DNA of 64,000 nt from Peromyscus leucopus (GCF_004664715.2 NC_051068.1:47922953-47986952); one strand, 5' to 3'. Shown: positions 1-11,604, counted from the stretch's first letter. A program made the numbers and translations. The notes: generated by a model not told the origin, from the letters alone.

Positions 1-373
1 CAAGCCTCCCTCCCAAAGCTCAGGGGTCTACGTAGAGGATGATGTAGAAAGGCTGTAAGAGCCAGAGGTCTTGGATGATTTAAAGCAAACAGTGTTATCT
101 AGACACAGCAGGACTGATACACTCGTGAATTCACAGAGCCTGGGACAGCATACACAAGACCTGCACAGAGAAGTGGAAATGGACACAAAGTCCTGCCCCC
201 AACCAAGAACTGTTTGCAATTGGTACCTGCTGGGAAAGGAAAACTTAGTTTCTCCAGTTGAGTCTCACTGGGTCTGTCAAGCCCAACCCAGGCAGGCCCC
301 AGGCAGGTCCCAGGCCCAATAGTAGTTGCCTGACACAAAACTGACTCGTGTTTTGTTGTGTGCTTTTTGTTTC
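1..373 (+). mobile_element. L1 LINE 3' UTR, left piece
   Basis: This matches the rodent L1 (Lx-like) 3' UTR in sense direction. Diagnostic phrases are 'gtaagagccagaggtc', 'ttagtttctccagttgagtc' and 'ggcaggccccaggcaggtcc' followed by the T/G-rich stretch. It is non-coding. The element begins left of the window, is broken at 374 by an LTR insertion and resumes at 1245. The superfamily is clear; the subfamily is not checked. Confidence 0.8.
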
Positions 374-1244
374 TGTAGCTGAAGTTTTCCAGTCCTGCCT
401 GGCTCCTGCAGCACTGGGACCTCTTGTGTGGTGGTATTGTGTTTCCCAAAATATTGTGTATCCTAATAAACTTATCTGGGGTCAGAGAACAGAAAAGCCA
501 CAATATTAAACATAGAGGATAGGCAGTGGTAGCACACACCTTTAATCCTAGCATTCCAGAGGCAGAAATCCATGTGTTCAAGGATACAGACAGGCATGGT
601 GACTTATGCCTTTAATCCCAGGCATAAGGAGTGATGGTAGAAAGCAGAAAGGTACATAAGGCGTGAGGACCAGAAACTAGAAGCATGTGGCTGGTTAAGC
701 ATTTGGCTGGCTAAGCTTTCAGGCTTCTAGCAACAGTTCAGCAGAGAGCCATTGGGATGAGGACACAGAAGCTTCCAGTCTGAGGAAACAAGACCAGCTG
801 AGAAGTTGGTGAGGTGAGGTAGCTGTGGCTTGTTCTGGTTCTCTGATTTTCCAGCGTTCACCCCAATAACTGGCCTCAGGTTTGATTTTATTAATAAGAA
901 CTTTTAAGATTCATGCTACACCCTTGGACCCAAGTAAACACAGAGGCTTATATTAATTCAAACTGCTTGATCATTAGCTCAGGCTAACTATTGACTAGAT
1001 CTTACACTTAAATTAACCCATAATTCTTATTTATGTTTAGGCACATGGCTTGGTACCTTTTCTCAGTCCTGCCTTCACATCTTACTTCCTCTGTGTCTGG
1101 CTGACGACTCCTGACTCAGCCTTTCCTCTTCCCAGAATTCTTCTCTCTGCTTATTCCTGCCTGGCTACTGGCCAATCAGCATTTTATTTATCAACCAAAT
1201 CAGAGCAACATGCATTCATAGCATACAGAATGACATTCCCATCA
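374..1244 (-). mobile_element. Solo ERV LTR (antisense), split by a composite element
   Basis: A TG...CA-bounded LTR lies in antisense and is interrupted at 427-920, leaving about 377 bp of LTR. The flanks 'tgtttc' (368-373) and 'tgtttt' (1245-1250) form an almost perfect 6-bp TSD in L1 3' UTR sequence. The same family occurs in sense orientation at 57916-58314; shared parts include 'ggccaatcag' and 'aacccataattcttattta'. No internal retroviral genes are present, so it is a solo LTR. The family is common in rodents; I do not assign a name. Confidence 0.75.
427..920 (+). mobile_element. Composite LTR-like element with B1-like middle (RMER1-like), copy 1
   Basis: It starts 'tgtggtgg' and ends 'ttcatgctaca'. 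The middle holds two B1-like segments ('gcacacacctttaatcctag' and 'cttatgcctttaatcccagg'). The flanks 'ctcttg' (421-426) and 'cccttg' (921-926) are a 5/6 match consistent with a TSD. It is inserted inside the antisense LTR at 374-1244. Related copies are at 33946-34416 and 45532-46005. The RMER1 name is from memory and unverified. Confidence 0.7.
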
Positions 1245-1250
1245 TGTTTT

Positions 1251-1331
1251 GGTATTTTTTTGTCTTATTAGTGTTTTTTGTTTGTTTTGATTTCCATTTT
1301 TTATTGAAAGAGAGAGAGGGGGAGAGAGAGG

Positions 1332-1404
<73 letters not shown>

Positions 1405-1495
1405 GTTGAGTGGATAGGAAGAATCTAAGAGGAGTTCAGGCAGAGGAAAGACTAAGATAGAAATATGCTGTCTGTGATTTTTCAAATAAAAAAGA
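1251..1495 (+). mobile_element. L1 LINE 3' UTR terminal piece with A-rich tail
   Basis: This continues the L1 interrupted at 374. It has a T/G-rich segment, an expanded GA tract, then 'aatgaggttgagtggatagg', which corresponds to the conserved L1 phrase 'acatgaagttgggtgggtagg'. The end is 'ttcaaataaaaaa'. Order and orientation match the canonical rodent L1 3' terminus. Confidence 0.75.
1308..1399. repeat. (GA)n microsatellite
   Basis: About 90 bp of GA dinucleotides, with GGGG interruptions only at the left end. It sits at the place where rodent L1 3' UTRs carry a short purine run, so it is probably an expansion of L1 sequence. Confidence 0.95.
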
Positions 1496-2590
1496 GACAG
1501 TCTATAGAATGGGAGGAAAATATTTGTCAGCTATCCATTTGACACAAGACTGCTATCTAGAGTCTATAAAAATGTCCACAATTTAAAGACCTAAAATCCA
1601 AATTATTCAATGGGTAAGTTGGGAAATGGAAAGATAATTTTAAAAAGAAGGCATGAGACGTCAAAGAAAGAAATTCCAGCATATTAGACCCTCAGGGAAA
1701 TGAAACTTCCAACTACATCAAGGTTCCTTCTTACTGCCAGAGTGGCTATCAGCAAGGCAGCGAATGACAACAGACATTTGCTGAGGAGGATTTGGGAACT
1801 ACTGCTGGGAATATAGACTGTGGAGCTACTACAGAAATCAGCCGAGAAGTCTCTCAAAACCAAGGATAGGACTACCAAACGACCCACTGGTACTACCCTT
1901 GGGTTTATAATCTGACGCGTCTAGGTCAGCTACCACAGAAATGTGCACATCCATGTGTGCTGTTACACGAGTCACAGTAGCAAAGAACAGAACCAGCCTA
2001 GGTACCCACCAACATATGCATGGATAGAGCATGTGGTATGTGTACGCTGTACTCATTTGACCGTGAAGAAGAGCGGACTTACATCATGTGCAGAGAGACA
2101 GATAGAACTGGAGGTCGTTACATTCAGTGGAATAACAGAACTCGAGATCATCGCTTAAAATGGAATAAGCCAGACCCAGAAAGACAAAGATCATCCTGTG
2201 TTTCCTCTCACAGGCAGAAACTAGATCTAAAAAGAAAGTGTGTATATAGGATATGGAAGGAGACAGGAGATTGTCAAGGAAAAGAAGGGGTCTAAAGGGA
2301 GGGGGACGGCAGAACAGGAGAAGGTGAGAAGACTAAGTATTGCTTGTTTTTTTTCTTACCTGTAGAGTCCTGTTTTAAGCACAAGCCCCCAAAAACACAT
2401 GTGATGCAGAAGCCAAGGGGGACTTTTTGGGAGGAAAAAGAGGACAGTTAGTGAGGGAAAGAAGTGTATGGAGGGTAGCTGTACGGCAAATGCGAGTAAA
2501 GTACCATGTTGTTTACGCAGGATAATGTCACAGTGAAGCTTATTATTTTGTATGCAAAATAAAAAGGCATAAAGCAGAAAAAGCATGTGA
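1496..2590 (+). mobile_element. Old L1 LINE: decayed ORF2 3' end plus 3' UTR
   Basis: The sense strand follows the last part of L1 ORF2. It passes 'cagggaaatg', 'atggctatcagcaaggcagc', 'gctgggaatatagactgtgg', 'aggtacccaccaacatatgc' and 'cagacccagaaagacaaaga', then a 3' UTR ending near 'aaaataaaaaggcataaa'. Every frame is interrupted by stops and indels, so no enzyme can be made. It lies directly after another L1 3' end in the same orientation. Divergence suggests it is older than the L1 at 1-1495. Confidence 0.8.
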
Positions 2591-3000
2591 GCAACATCCT
2601 TACAATGTCAAAAAAATTGTACATCCTTGTTGGAAAATTTGTTGCCTGGGTACACAGCTATTATCAAGGCCTTACCCATCTGCATGACAGTTGAATCTGG
2701 TGGCTTTCTTATTTTAAGCCTGTATCCTCTCATGTTCCTTTATTTCTGAAAAAAGTTAACATTAAATGGCAAGTCAAAAGGCGTACTGACTCTATGATAT
2801 GATCTCTCCAGGGAGCACAGGATGATGGCATCGTTCTGTGTTTGTGTTTAAACAAATGAAGCCGCCTTAAAGTTCAAGCCCTGTGACTTTGTGTAGATGC
2901 TTCATTACAATTTCTGATTATAATAAAGAAATGATCAAAGGAGCAGAGTAATTTATCTCTTCCATTCTTTATAAGCCACAAATACATTAGTTCAAGTAAT
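2591..3000. other. Unique AT-rich sequence
   Basis: I recognise no repeat, gene or RNA here. It lies between an L1 tail and the first copy of a duplicated block. Confidence 0.5.
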
Positions 3001-3160
3001 TGGCAGGAGGAATTTGCAAAGCCACACAGGGTGCTTTTAATTTATAAAGTATTTTCATGTACATTGTCATCTTTATTTTAATATTAGATGTGATGCCAGA
3101 AAAACATATAATTAATTAAACAACACTTGGCTTAATTTTCCATTTTACTTCTGGTTTTCT
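3001..3160 (+). repeat. Local duplication, copy 1
   Basis: Positions 3001-3135 align with 4521-4654 with only scattered substitutions and small indels. Shared anchors are 'aatttgcaaagccacaca', 'ctttattttaatatta' and 'catataattaattaaa'. Segment 3125-3160 also matches 4654-4689 in inverted orientation (34 of 36 bases). The block has faint MIR-like wording but is far more alike between copies than two unrelated MIRs would be. Confidence 0.75.
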
Positions 3161-3764
3161 TTGCCTATTAATTGTTTATGTGCAACATGGCTAAATTTCC
3201 CACCTGAATAACTTCTGGGTTACATGTTTGGATACAGTAATAGTAAGGTTTTGACTTGGCAATTTAAAGAATGATACAAAATGAATAGGATTTTGTCAAG
3301 AAGAGGATTAGGATTTTTGCCTGGGGAAAATTGGTATTTTCTCAGTCTGTGATCATGCTGGTGAAGCTTAGAAAGTAATTCTAGTCTCCTGAATACATTT
3401 TCAAAGCTGTGCAACATTATTTTTCCTGTGAAGAATGTGAGGACTTTCTAACTGCAGAGGGACAGCACAGGCGATGTTCTGATAAGCACTTTCGTTTCAA
3501 GATGGCAGAGTGGCAGCCGCAGGAATGCCTTGTGGACTGTGGGGAAGGAACAAAGGCCACCAAGCAAGGCCAGATGTGTGGTGAGGCCAGCTGAGTAGAT
3601 GGTGTGAGATAGCGCTTTGTTCTCCTGAGGATTGAGCCTTTTCTACTCAACATTAAGTGCAGGAAAAAATATTTTGTGTGTTTATTTTTCTCCCTGACAA
3701 TGTGAAAGGAAGTGCTCTCTTTTTGTTTTAATGGGTTAAGCAGGTTGCATTTATAGATTTAGAA
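3161..3764. other. Unique sequence
   Basis: No recognised repeat or gene. A 61-codon frame at 3409-3594 has no recognisable domain and is treated as chance. Confidence 0.45.
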
Positions 3765-3820
3765 ATATATATATATATATATGTATATGTATATATAATA
3801 TATATTTACACATATATATT
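3765..3820. repeat. (TA)n low-complexity tract
   Basis: Alternating AT with occasional G and C, directly before an antisense L1 3' end. Confidence 0.9.
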
Positions 3821-3823
3821 CAT

Positions 3824-4041
3824 TAAGTAATTTTCTGTTCATTTTATATACCAACCACAGATACCCCTCTCCTTCCTCCTCCCACCCCCAGCCTTCCCCC
3901 TCAACCCACTCCCCATTCCCACCTCCTTCAAGGCAAGGCCTCCCATGGGGAGTCAGCAGAGCCTGGTACATTCAGTTGAGGCAGCTCCAAGCCCCTCCCC
4001 CTGCACCAAGGCTGTGTAGGGTGTCCCACCATAGGCACTGG
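3824..4041 (-). mobile_element. L1 LINE 3' end fragment (antisense)
   Basis: It contains 'cattttatataccaaccaca', 'tcccatggggagtcagcaga' and 'gtacattcagttgaggcag'. These are shared with the L1 pieces at 31932 and 36034 and read as a rodent L1 3' UTR in reverse. Only about 220 bp is present, so it is a strongly 5'-truncated copy. Confidence 0.75.
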
Positions 4042-4309
4042 ACGTACTCTTAAGTACAAAAATCACGCTATGGCATACTGTGGCAAGAGAGAGTACCAGG
4101 TACAGAAAGAATTTGCATTCCTGCTAGCCCTGCATTGTGGCTTTACTATGTTAACTGTTCGGATAGGGGTATTTATTTTCTTATTACAGAAAAAAGAAAA
4201 GATTTGTTAATATATATAAAATATGACTGTTTTCAAACTTTGTTTAATTATAGAGAAATGTCAAATTCATTTACAATTGAGAACAAGTACAGTCCTGTAG
4301 CTGAGAGCT

Positions 4310-4311
<2 letters not shown>

Positions 4312-4358
<47 letters not shown>
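4312..4358. repeat. (GT)n microsatellite
   Basis: About 47 bp of uninterrupted GT. Confidence 0.97.
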
Positions 4359-4360
<2 letters not shown>

Positions 4361-4520
4361 CATATCATTGGGCTAGCTCTAGTAACAGTTAACTTTTGAC
4401 ACTTGAAATAATATTTGTCACTTTTGAGCAACCATAACTATTTTTAGTAATATTGTCTGATTGTGAGAACAGATTTCTACTGAAAAAACAATTGATTATT
4501 TTTTAAGAACAATAAATTAA

Positions 4521-4690
4521 TTAGCAGTAATTTGCAAAGCCACACATGGTGCTTTGGCAATTTGTGAAGTATTTTCACATACATTGTTATCTTTATTTTA
4601 ATATTAAATGTGATGCCAAAAACCATATAATTAATTAAATAATATTTGGCTTAAGAAAATTAGAAGTAAAATGGAAAATTAAGCCAAGTA
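4521..4690 (+). repeat. Local duplication, copy 2, with inverted tail
   Basis: Positions 4521-4654 repeat 3001-3135 in direct orientation. Positions 4654-4689 then repeat 3125-3160 in inverted orientation. The switch falls in 'ggcttaa', so copy 2 has a stem ('ttggcttaa' and 'ttaagccaa') around an inverted loop. This is the signature of fold-back or template-switch synthesis. Confidence 0.75.
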
Positions 4691-4698
4691 CTTATTTT

Positions 4699-4901
4699 TA
4701 TTTATGTGTGTGTATTTCCCTCTGTGTGAATGTCAGATGTGTGTGTATGCCTGTGGAGACCAGAAGAGGTCACTGGATGCCCCAGAGCCAGAGCTACAGG
4801 TGGTTGAATGTTACCTGTTCTGGGTGCTGAGAACTGAACTTGAACCCTCTGCAAGAGTAGGAAGCTCTCATAGCTGCAGAGCCATCTCAGTAGCCTCCAA
4901 C
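4699..4901 (-). mobile_element. B2-superfamily SINE (antisense)
   Basis: It reads as the reverse of a tRNA-derived SINE, from a 'tttatgtgtgtgtat' 3' side through 'gagaccagaagaggtcactgg' and 'ctgggtgctgagaactgaac' to 'gcagagccatctcagtagcc', the reversed A box. Divergence is substantial. The B2/B3 subfamily is uncertain. Confidence 0.75.
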
Positions 4902-4934
4902 TTATTATTGTTTTTTAATACATCCAGCTTGGGA

Positions 4935-4997
4935 TACATACATATATATATATGTATATATGTATATATATATATGTATATATGTATATATATATAT
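4935..4997. repeat. (TA)n/(TATG)n low-complexity tract
   Basis: AT alternation broken by regularly spaced TATG units. Confidence 0.92.
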
Positions 4998-6129
4998 GGG
5001 GAAGTTTTGCTAATAAGCAGCAGCAATGAAAAGATGATGCAGATTCATGACATCTGAAGAGGCAGGAGGAACATGGCAGAATCAATGCAGAGGAAGAAGT
5101 GGAGTAGGGCTTTATCATTTTATATGTTTTGATTTTTAATTTATAAAATTGCTGGAGTATGTGTCTGTCAAATATGTTTTGACAGGTATTGTGTAGCAGT
5201 GTGAAATACAAAGGAAGTTTTGACATGCACATGAGATATAGTCCTAAGTGTCAGTGTGAAGAAAAAGGAGATAAAAATATAGACTTTCTGTTTTCCCTGT
5301 GCAATCAGAAGATGCTTCTTAGGCCTATTTGCAGCAGATACTCTGCCATGGCAGATGCGTAATACTGTTGAGTTTTAATGCACTGCGTCCCAGCTTAGCT
5401 TCATTAAAACAGGCTGACAGACCCAGTGGACCTGCAGGGAAGCAGCACATTTGCCTTGGACACTACGTTTATATCTTATAAATCCCACACATCTCATTAG
5501 ACTTGTCTATAACTAAGCTTACTGAAATATATGTGATGTACATGTAAGTTCAACACAGAAAAACTATTTATGGGCTTGCTTTTAAGTATGGGGTAATGTA
5601 AAACAGGAATGGAACATTGATGAGGTAGTTTGTTTCTGGGAATGCTGTATTATTGTTTGATGTAGGGATGAGGTAGGATTTGGATTTATGAATGGGGTAA
5701 GAATCCAGGGTAACTGTTATAGTGGAGGTTGTACCTATCCTGAATTCAAAATTGAATGAAGAAAATAAAAGAAATGAAGGGGAAAAAGATAAGGGACTTA
5801 CTGAGGTAATCTATGTTGAAGATATTTATAGGAGAAATGAAATATTTTGTGCAATGACATGTCTTTGTAGGGCAGGACTTAACTTTTCTGTCCTCTGCTC
5901 TCCTCTTGTATTGATTAGATACAAAAATTCAGAGTGTTAGTCCTTGTATTCTTTGATATTAAACAACATCTTTGACTTAAAAAAAAAAAACTAGACATTG
6001 CTGTACTTGGTTCTTCTGTAGCAAAACCAAACTTTAATAGTATGTCTGGGCTTTCTCTGGATTTTTAGTGTTCCATTTCTACATTTTAGAGGTATAACAG
6101 CTATAGGAAGCCATTGAACTTAACTTATC
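4998..6129. other. Unique AT-rich sequence
   Basis: No gene or known repeat seen. Short A runs (for example near 5980) lack element signatures around them. Confidence 0.45.
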
Positions 6130-6480
6130 TTTATTAGTATGTTTTCTACATTGACAGTTTCATGCATGTACACAATGCATTTTGCTTACTCTCCTCCCCC
6201 ACCTTCCTTTTCTCCCTCCCACCCTGATGAGTATAAACAGAGCTGCTTAAAAGACTATTTGATGATGTGTCAACTCATTAAACTACAATCAGAAGTTCCC
6301 CTTAGGGGCTAAGGTCTCCCCAGTCACAGGTTTTTGAATGGGTTTATGGTAGTAGACACGGATTCCCTCTTGTGTTGCAGGTCTCAGATCCAAACGAGGA
6401 GTTCCCTGTAATAGTCCTGTCATTATGCTCATTGGGCATGATGGTGATATATGAACTCACACATTTATGGTAAGACTCCT
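6130..6480 (-). mobile_element. Old L1 LINE 3' UTR fragment (antisense)
   Basis: Wording such as 'acaatgcattttgcttactc', 'ggggctaaggtctccccagt' and 'gttgcaggtctcagatccaa' resembles the reverse of rodent L1 3' UTR sequence. It is diverged and its ends are soft. Confidence 0.6.
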
Positions 6481-8940
6481 AAGGAAGGTTCACATGCCAT
6501 ATATCACATCACAAATTATTCTTAGAGTAACAAAAAGGCCTCTAGACATCCCATTAAAGTTCAATTTCATTTAATGCCTAAAATTAAGGACCCAAGAGAT
6601 TTAGTGAGGTACCGGCTGATAACCACTGAATTTGTGGTTGTTGTGTGTCAAACTGTGGATGATTAAATTCCTGAGGAAAGAAAAGAAGTGAAGAGGACAG
6701 CGTGTCCCTTTTCTTCCAGGCCACGTTCCAAAATGATGCCTCAAACTGTACAAAACTGAAAGAAGATACACTCTTCTCCCCTCTTTATAATTGAGACTAA
6801 TTTTAATTTATAAACTGGGCGTGGTAAATGATTACAATAATGGTAAAGTAGAACAACTGTAAAAATCTAATGAAAGTTTTTAAAACATAGAGGTTGTTTT
6901 TTTTTAATTTCTGGAAGTTTCTGCTTACTGTTTTTGGGTAGCTGAAGCTGTGGGGACAAGGTTCTAGTGTAAGGGAACAGCTATCTACAGACTTGATTGG
7001 ATTGGAACTCCTTGGAGAACTGACTGTACCACTTACTATCTGCCTGGTAAAGAGCTGTGCTCTGTAGAGTGTCGAAGGAAGGAATTACTAGGTGGAAGCA
7101 TCACCAAGCACACTTAGTGTACGCAATTGGTTATTTGCGTATATTTTTGTGAAAGAACTAAAGTTTACGATTTGAATCTTGAGTCCTACTTGTAGTGAAA
7201 TCATGCCAACAAGATGTTAAAGAAAATCAAAGGAGACGACTACCCTGCTGTAGTCATTCTGGACCAACCTGGATGAGGGCTTTAGTGCTGTCCTCTTTCC
7301 AAGTGTGTTCTGCAGCAGCCTGGTGAGCATGGACAGCAATGCTCAAAACCCTATATGGCAGCTTCTTGGAGTAGTCTTATGTCTCCATCCTGAATCTAAT
7401 AATGAAAAGAAAAGCGGGGCTTCTATTTTATGTTTCTACTCTTAATTGGTTTTCTTCAGCAATTAATTTTATTGAAATTTATAATTTACAGTCATCCCAT
7501 GATGGAAAAACAACAACAAAATTGTGCCTTCTTCACTTACCACTGGAGAGGCATTCTTTAGAGAATTTATACTCTGAAAGATACCAGGCAATTCCCCAAA
7601 CCACTCATAATCAAGGAAAAAAAAGGTCCATAAATTCAAAAATGCATTTTATTTTGGGAAATGACACACATATTCTTCCTAGCTGTTTTGTTCACTTTCC
7701 ATCTTTCAGGCTTCAAGTATGCCCTCTGTTTGCCTCTTAGCTAATCCAGCCGGATCGTGAGAGCTCCCAGCAGACAGGCTGAGGAAGGCAAGCGACATAC
7801 TCACTTCTGATGGGCACAGAAGAAGTGTCTGGGTGTGTCTCCACCGGCACAGGGAGAAGGAAGCTCATCCACGCGGTTGTCTGTTCTTTGTGTGATTCTG
7901 AAATGCTTTCTCCTTTTGTGGGGACCTGTATATTGGGGCACATCAGGGTTGTTTCCTGGTAATGATTCCTATTACCAACATGCTCACAGAAACTGGTGAC
8001 TATTATGTAGAAGGGAGTAGACACGTGTAGAAAAATATAATTTAGCATGCAGCTGTGGGCTTTTGGTGATTTTCAGCTCAGGGCTGAGTAGTCTGTACTG
8101 GAGAGATTCTTTGGATTGCTCTGTCAGATAGGATAAATCTTTCTGCTTGCAAAATGAACAGTGAACTTAAATGAGCATCAGCAGTTTCAGCGCGGCTACA
8201 CCCAATTCCACACTTCTGACTCTGTTAGTGCTCTCATTGATTTTAATGATGATGTTCAAAGATTCAGTCTGTCACACCTAGATGAGAACTGTCCTCATAA
8301 AATGTGCCTGAAGCTGGTGGATTTTATCAGTAGGTATGGTACCACCAGTCACCTTGAGAGAAAATGCTTGTAATTGGCCTAACTCTTGCTGTTTGTGATT
8401 AATCATTGCTTCTGGAATAAGATGATCTGGTGTAGTCTGCTTAGTAAGTCTGCTCTCGCATGGACAGCAGTTGGTTGAACAGCAAAGGTTAAGTATGAGT
8501 TCCTTATTTTTGATTTTCCTTTAAAATTAGCAAACTCTTTGATTGTGTATAAAGTAGTCAAGGATGGTCTAAGAAATGCAGCATTCTGAGCTAGTAAGCC
8601 GTCTGCTCATACCTCACCCAGAGATTGGTTTGGGAGCAAATTTTAAGGTACTGTGAGAGACTTGACATGCTTCTTTCCATGTATATGGGGATCAGTTCTA
8701 TTCCCACTATCCCCACTTGGTTGTCCCCATTCACAGAACAAACTACTCGAATGGGAACACCTGGAGGGTCTCTTTTCAGCTTATAGAAATCGGGTTTGGG
8801 TGAGTGAGTGAAGTCCTGTTAGGGAACAAGCAATGCACTAGATGCTGTGTGGATTTCACAAAAGGGGAACAAAATATCTCCACCTGTCTATTCTCTCACT
8901 AAAAGCTGCATTTCCCCCAAGGGATTTGTGCAGTATTGTC
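6481..8940. other. Unique sequence with a possible conserved stretch
   Basis: No transposable element or coding exon recognised. The part around 8160-8420 is less AT-rich than its surroundings and contains several ATTA/TAAT cores ('gtgattaatcattgcttc', 'gtaattggcc'). It is a candidate conserved non-coding element, but conservation cannot be seen from one sequence. Confidence 0.4.
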
Positions 8941-8944
8941 CTTT

Positions 8945-9028
<84 letters not shown>

Positions 9029-9029
9029 T
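8941..9029. repeat. (CTTT)n microsatellite
   Basis: About 22 nearly pure tetranucleotide units. One strand is entirely pyrimidine. The open frames across it are artefacts of the repeat. Confidence 0.97.
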
Positions 9030-11351
9030 GTCCTTTTATTTTCTAGCAAAGTCACGGATACTTCAGAGACTCTTGATAACTTATCTCTTTTCAAGTGTCA
9101 CAGAATTCCTGAAAATCATTTGAAATGATTTTGGAATATGTTGGGAGAGAGTCGAATGGGTAGAGGCTGGCAAAATAAACCACCTTTTTAGAAAACTTAT
9201 GGACAGTTCGCCATCTCATTTAAAAACAGTCTGAAAGGATGCTGCGGCATTATTACCCATGGAAGCAATCAGATGCTAATAGATTTCCCCTTCTGTACCA
9301 TTTTATCAGCTGGGAGAGGTTACATTATCCTGAGTTTCAGCACGGCAGGGATTCTCTTTGTCTGCAACCTTGGTGGGTCTGCTAGACTCTTCTGGACAAC
9401 TGTTTTAAACTGCATTTGCAACTTCACCACAAAGAAGCGTGATCTCATAGACCTCACTACCTCATGCAGTGGGGGGAGAGAGCAGTCTCGCGGCAGCTCT
9501 CCAAAGCTTCTGTTGGCGCGACGGAGGTCATTTCTACTCACATTTATTGGCCAAAGCAAGTCACCTCGATATTCAACTGTGAGAGGGTGCAGAAGCCCAG
9601 TTTCCCATGTACATCAAAGGAAAGGCTAATGTCAACATTTTGAGCAATACTTAGCATAATTGCCAGATATAAACTGGAGCGAGGTCTTAAGGAAGTAATC
9701 TCTGTTCCCTGTTAGAATTGACTGGTCTTTATCGACAGGCTTCTAAACCAGTTGGTAAAATATACAGTTTCTGGAGCCAACAGTTGGTAACACAAACTCA
9801 TATGAACAGAACTGCTACTGTATGACACACTTTCCTTAAACTCTGACACACATAGTGCCTGCTTTTGGAAATTTATTCTAAGGTACTCTGTATGTCCAAT
9901 AGTACCTACTTTTAAAGTCAGGACATAAGCTGTTTAATCCATTAAAAATAATACATAGCTTCACTATACAAATACTGTCTTTATAATTTTAAAGAAAACA
10001 TGCAGTCAATATAAAAGATTTAGGAAACTTAAAATCTAAAGAAAGAAAACACCCTATAACCTATATTAACCAATAATAAAAACCCCACTTATGCAAATAT
10101 CTATACAAGCCTTGTAACATGGGTCTGTTTTCTCTTGAGGTCTCAAAATAATGAATTTCATTGTGACATTTTCATGAACGCCTGTAACATATTTTCATGT
10201 GTGTCATGCCTATGATACGTGATCAAGAAAATATAAGGAAACAAATGTAAAGATTTTATCGTATGTAAAAATATATCAGCATAGAAAAATGATCATAAAG
10301 AAGCTATTTTTAAAAATAATTCAGTGTTACAAGATTATAGGATATATTTTCTTTAGATTTTAAAGTTTCTTAAGTCACTTATATTGAATATATGTTTTCT
10401 CTAAAATTAAAAAGGAAAAATAAAATTAACTTATAATCATTTATCTTTTAGTTTTGGAGGTGGTCAGGGGAAGTGAGAATAACGCTTTAAGTGATTGAAC
10501 AGAACTTTATGGAAGGAAAATGAAGCCAATTTCTTATTGGTGATTCAGTTGCAAAGCTGACATAAAAACAAGTGTTGGGTTAAGGTAGCCACTGTTGTGT
10601 TACGTAAGTGCAAAGAGGTGCATGAGCCTTGCAAACACGGACGTATGTATATCGAGTGTCAGCTAGTTCTAGAAGGTATCGTAGGGAGTGGAGGAAGGAG
10701 CTTTTCTCTCATAGATACATTAAAATATTCCTACTCAACAGAGAACTTGAAGCTTAACTTCAGGTGGCTAAAAAAATTAGTGCCAAGGAAAATATTTTTG
10801 GTAATTGCATCTAGTTTAAGCAGTCACCCCCATTTTTCTTGATTTTTAGTTGACTGCAATGCAAGGTTTTCCTATGGGAAAGAAAATACCCAGTGGCCCG
10901 TTCATTTCTGTAAAGAAGCCTTCTCTTCTCCCTTCCTCCTATGCAAGTTTCAAATAATCAAATTTTATGATTCTTTTATGTATTACACACATAGTTATAT
11001 TATTTTTTGGAGAATACATGTGAAATTATTATTAAGATAACTATTTTTTCACTTCTTGAATGCGGGCAAACTTCTGGCATTCAGGTGGAAAGGATGGATG
11101 CTTTCTATTGACCACCCAGGGAAAGCACTGTTAACTGAAATCCTGTGCAGGTCCACAAAACATAATTTTCTTACATTTTAGACAGAAACTTGAAGAACCC
11201 GGGAGATTCTTCACCATGGAATTGAAATTTCTAATAAACTTGTACTGCAACATTTATTAAAATGCTGTGGCTCAGACTGTTCTTTGCGTACAGTCTTTAA
11301 AAATATATTTAAATAGTATTCTGGTTTAATTCAGTCATATCATTTTATTTG
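9030..11351. other. Unique sequence; short CpG cluster at 9487-9522
   Basis: No repeat or gene recognised with confidence. A small CpG cluster at 9487-9522 ('tctcgcggcagc', 'ttggcgcgacgg') stands out in a CpG-poor window. Positions 9640-11351 are strongly AT-rich and featureless to me. Confidence 0.4.
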
Positions 11352-11561
11352 ATTTTTCTTTTTAAAATTCATTTTTAAATACTAATTGAAATATAATTAC
11401 AATTCTCCCTTCCCATTCCTCTCACCATTTCTCAAGGTCCCTCCCTCCAACTCCTTTCATGTTCCACCACCATCAAATTGATAGCCTCTTCTCCTTGATT
11501 ATTATAGTTTTATATGTAGTTATATATAAAAACTATATAATATATATCCATTATATATAAC

Positions 11562-11604
<43 letters not shown>

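Noticed and set aside
99..581. 160-codon minus-strand frame
   Set aside because: It spans L1 3' UTR, LTR and a composite element, so it is an artefact of repeats.
1496..2295. Reverse-transcriptase-like coding similarity
   Set aside because: It is a decayed L1 ORF2 end with stops and frameshifts, not a functional gene.
9520..9610. Possible ancient repeat around 'ttattggccaaagcaagtca'
   Set aside because: The wording seems familiar from old mammalian repeats, but I could not place the flanks or name a family.
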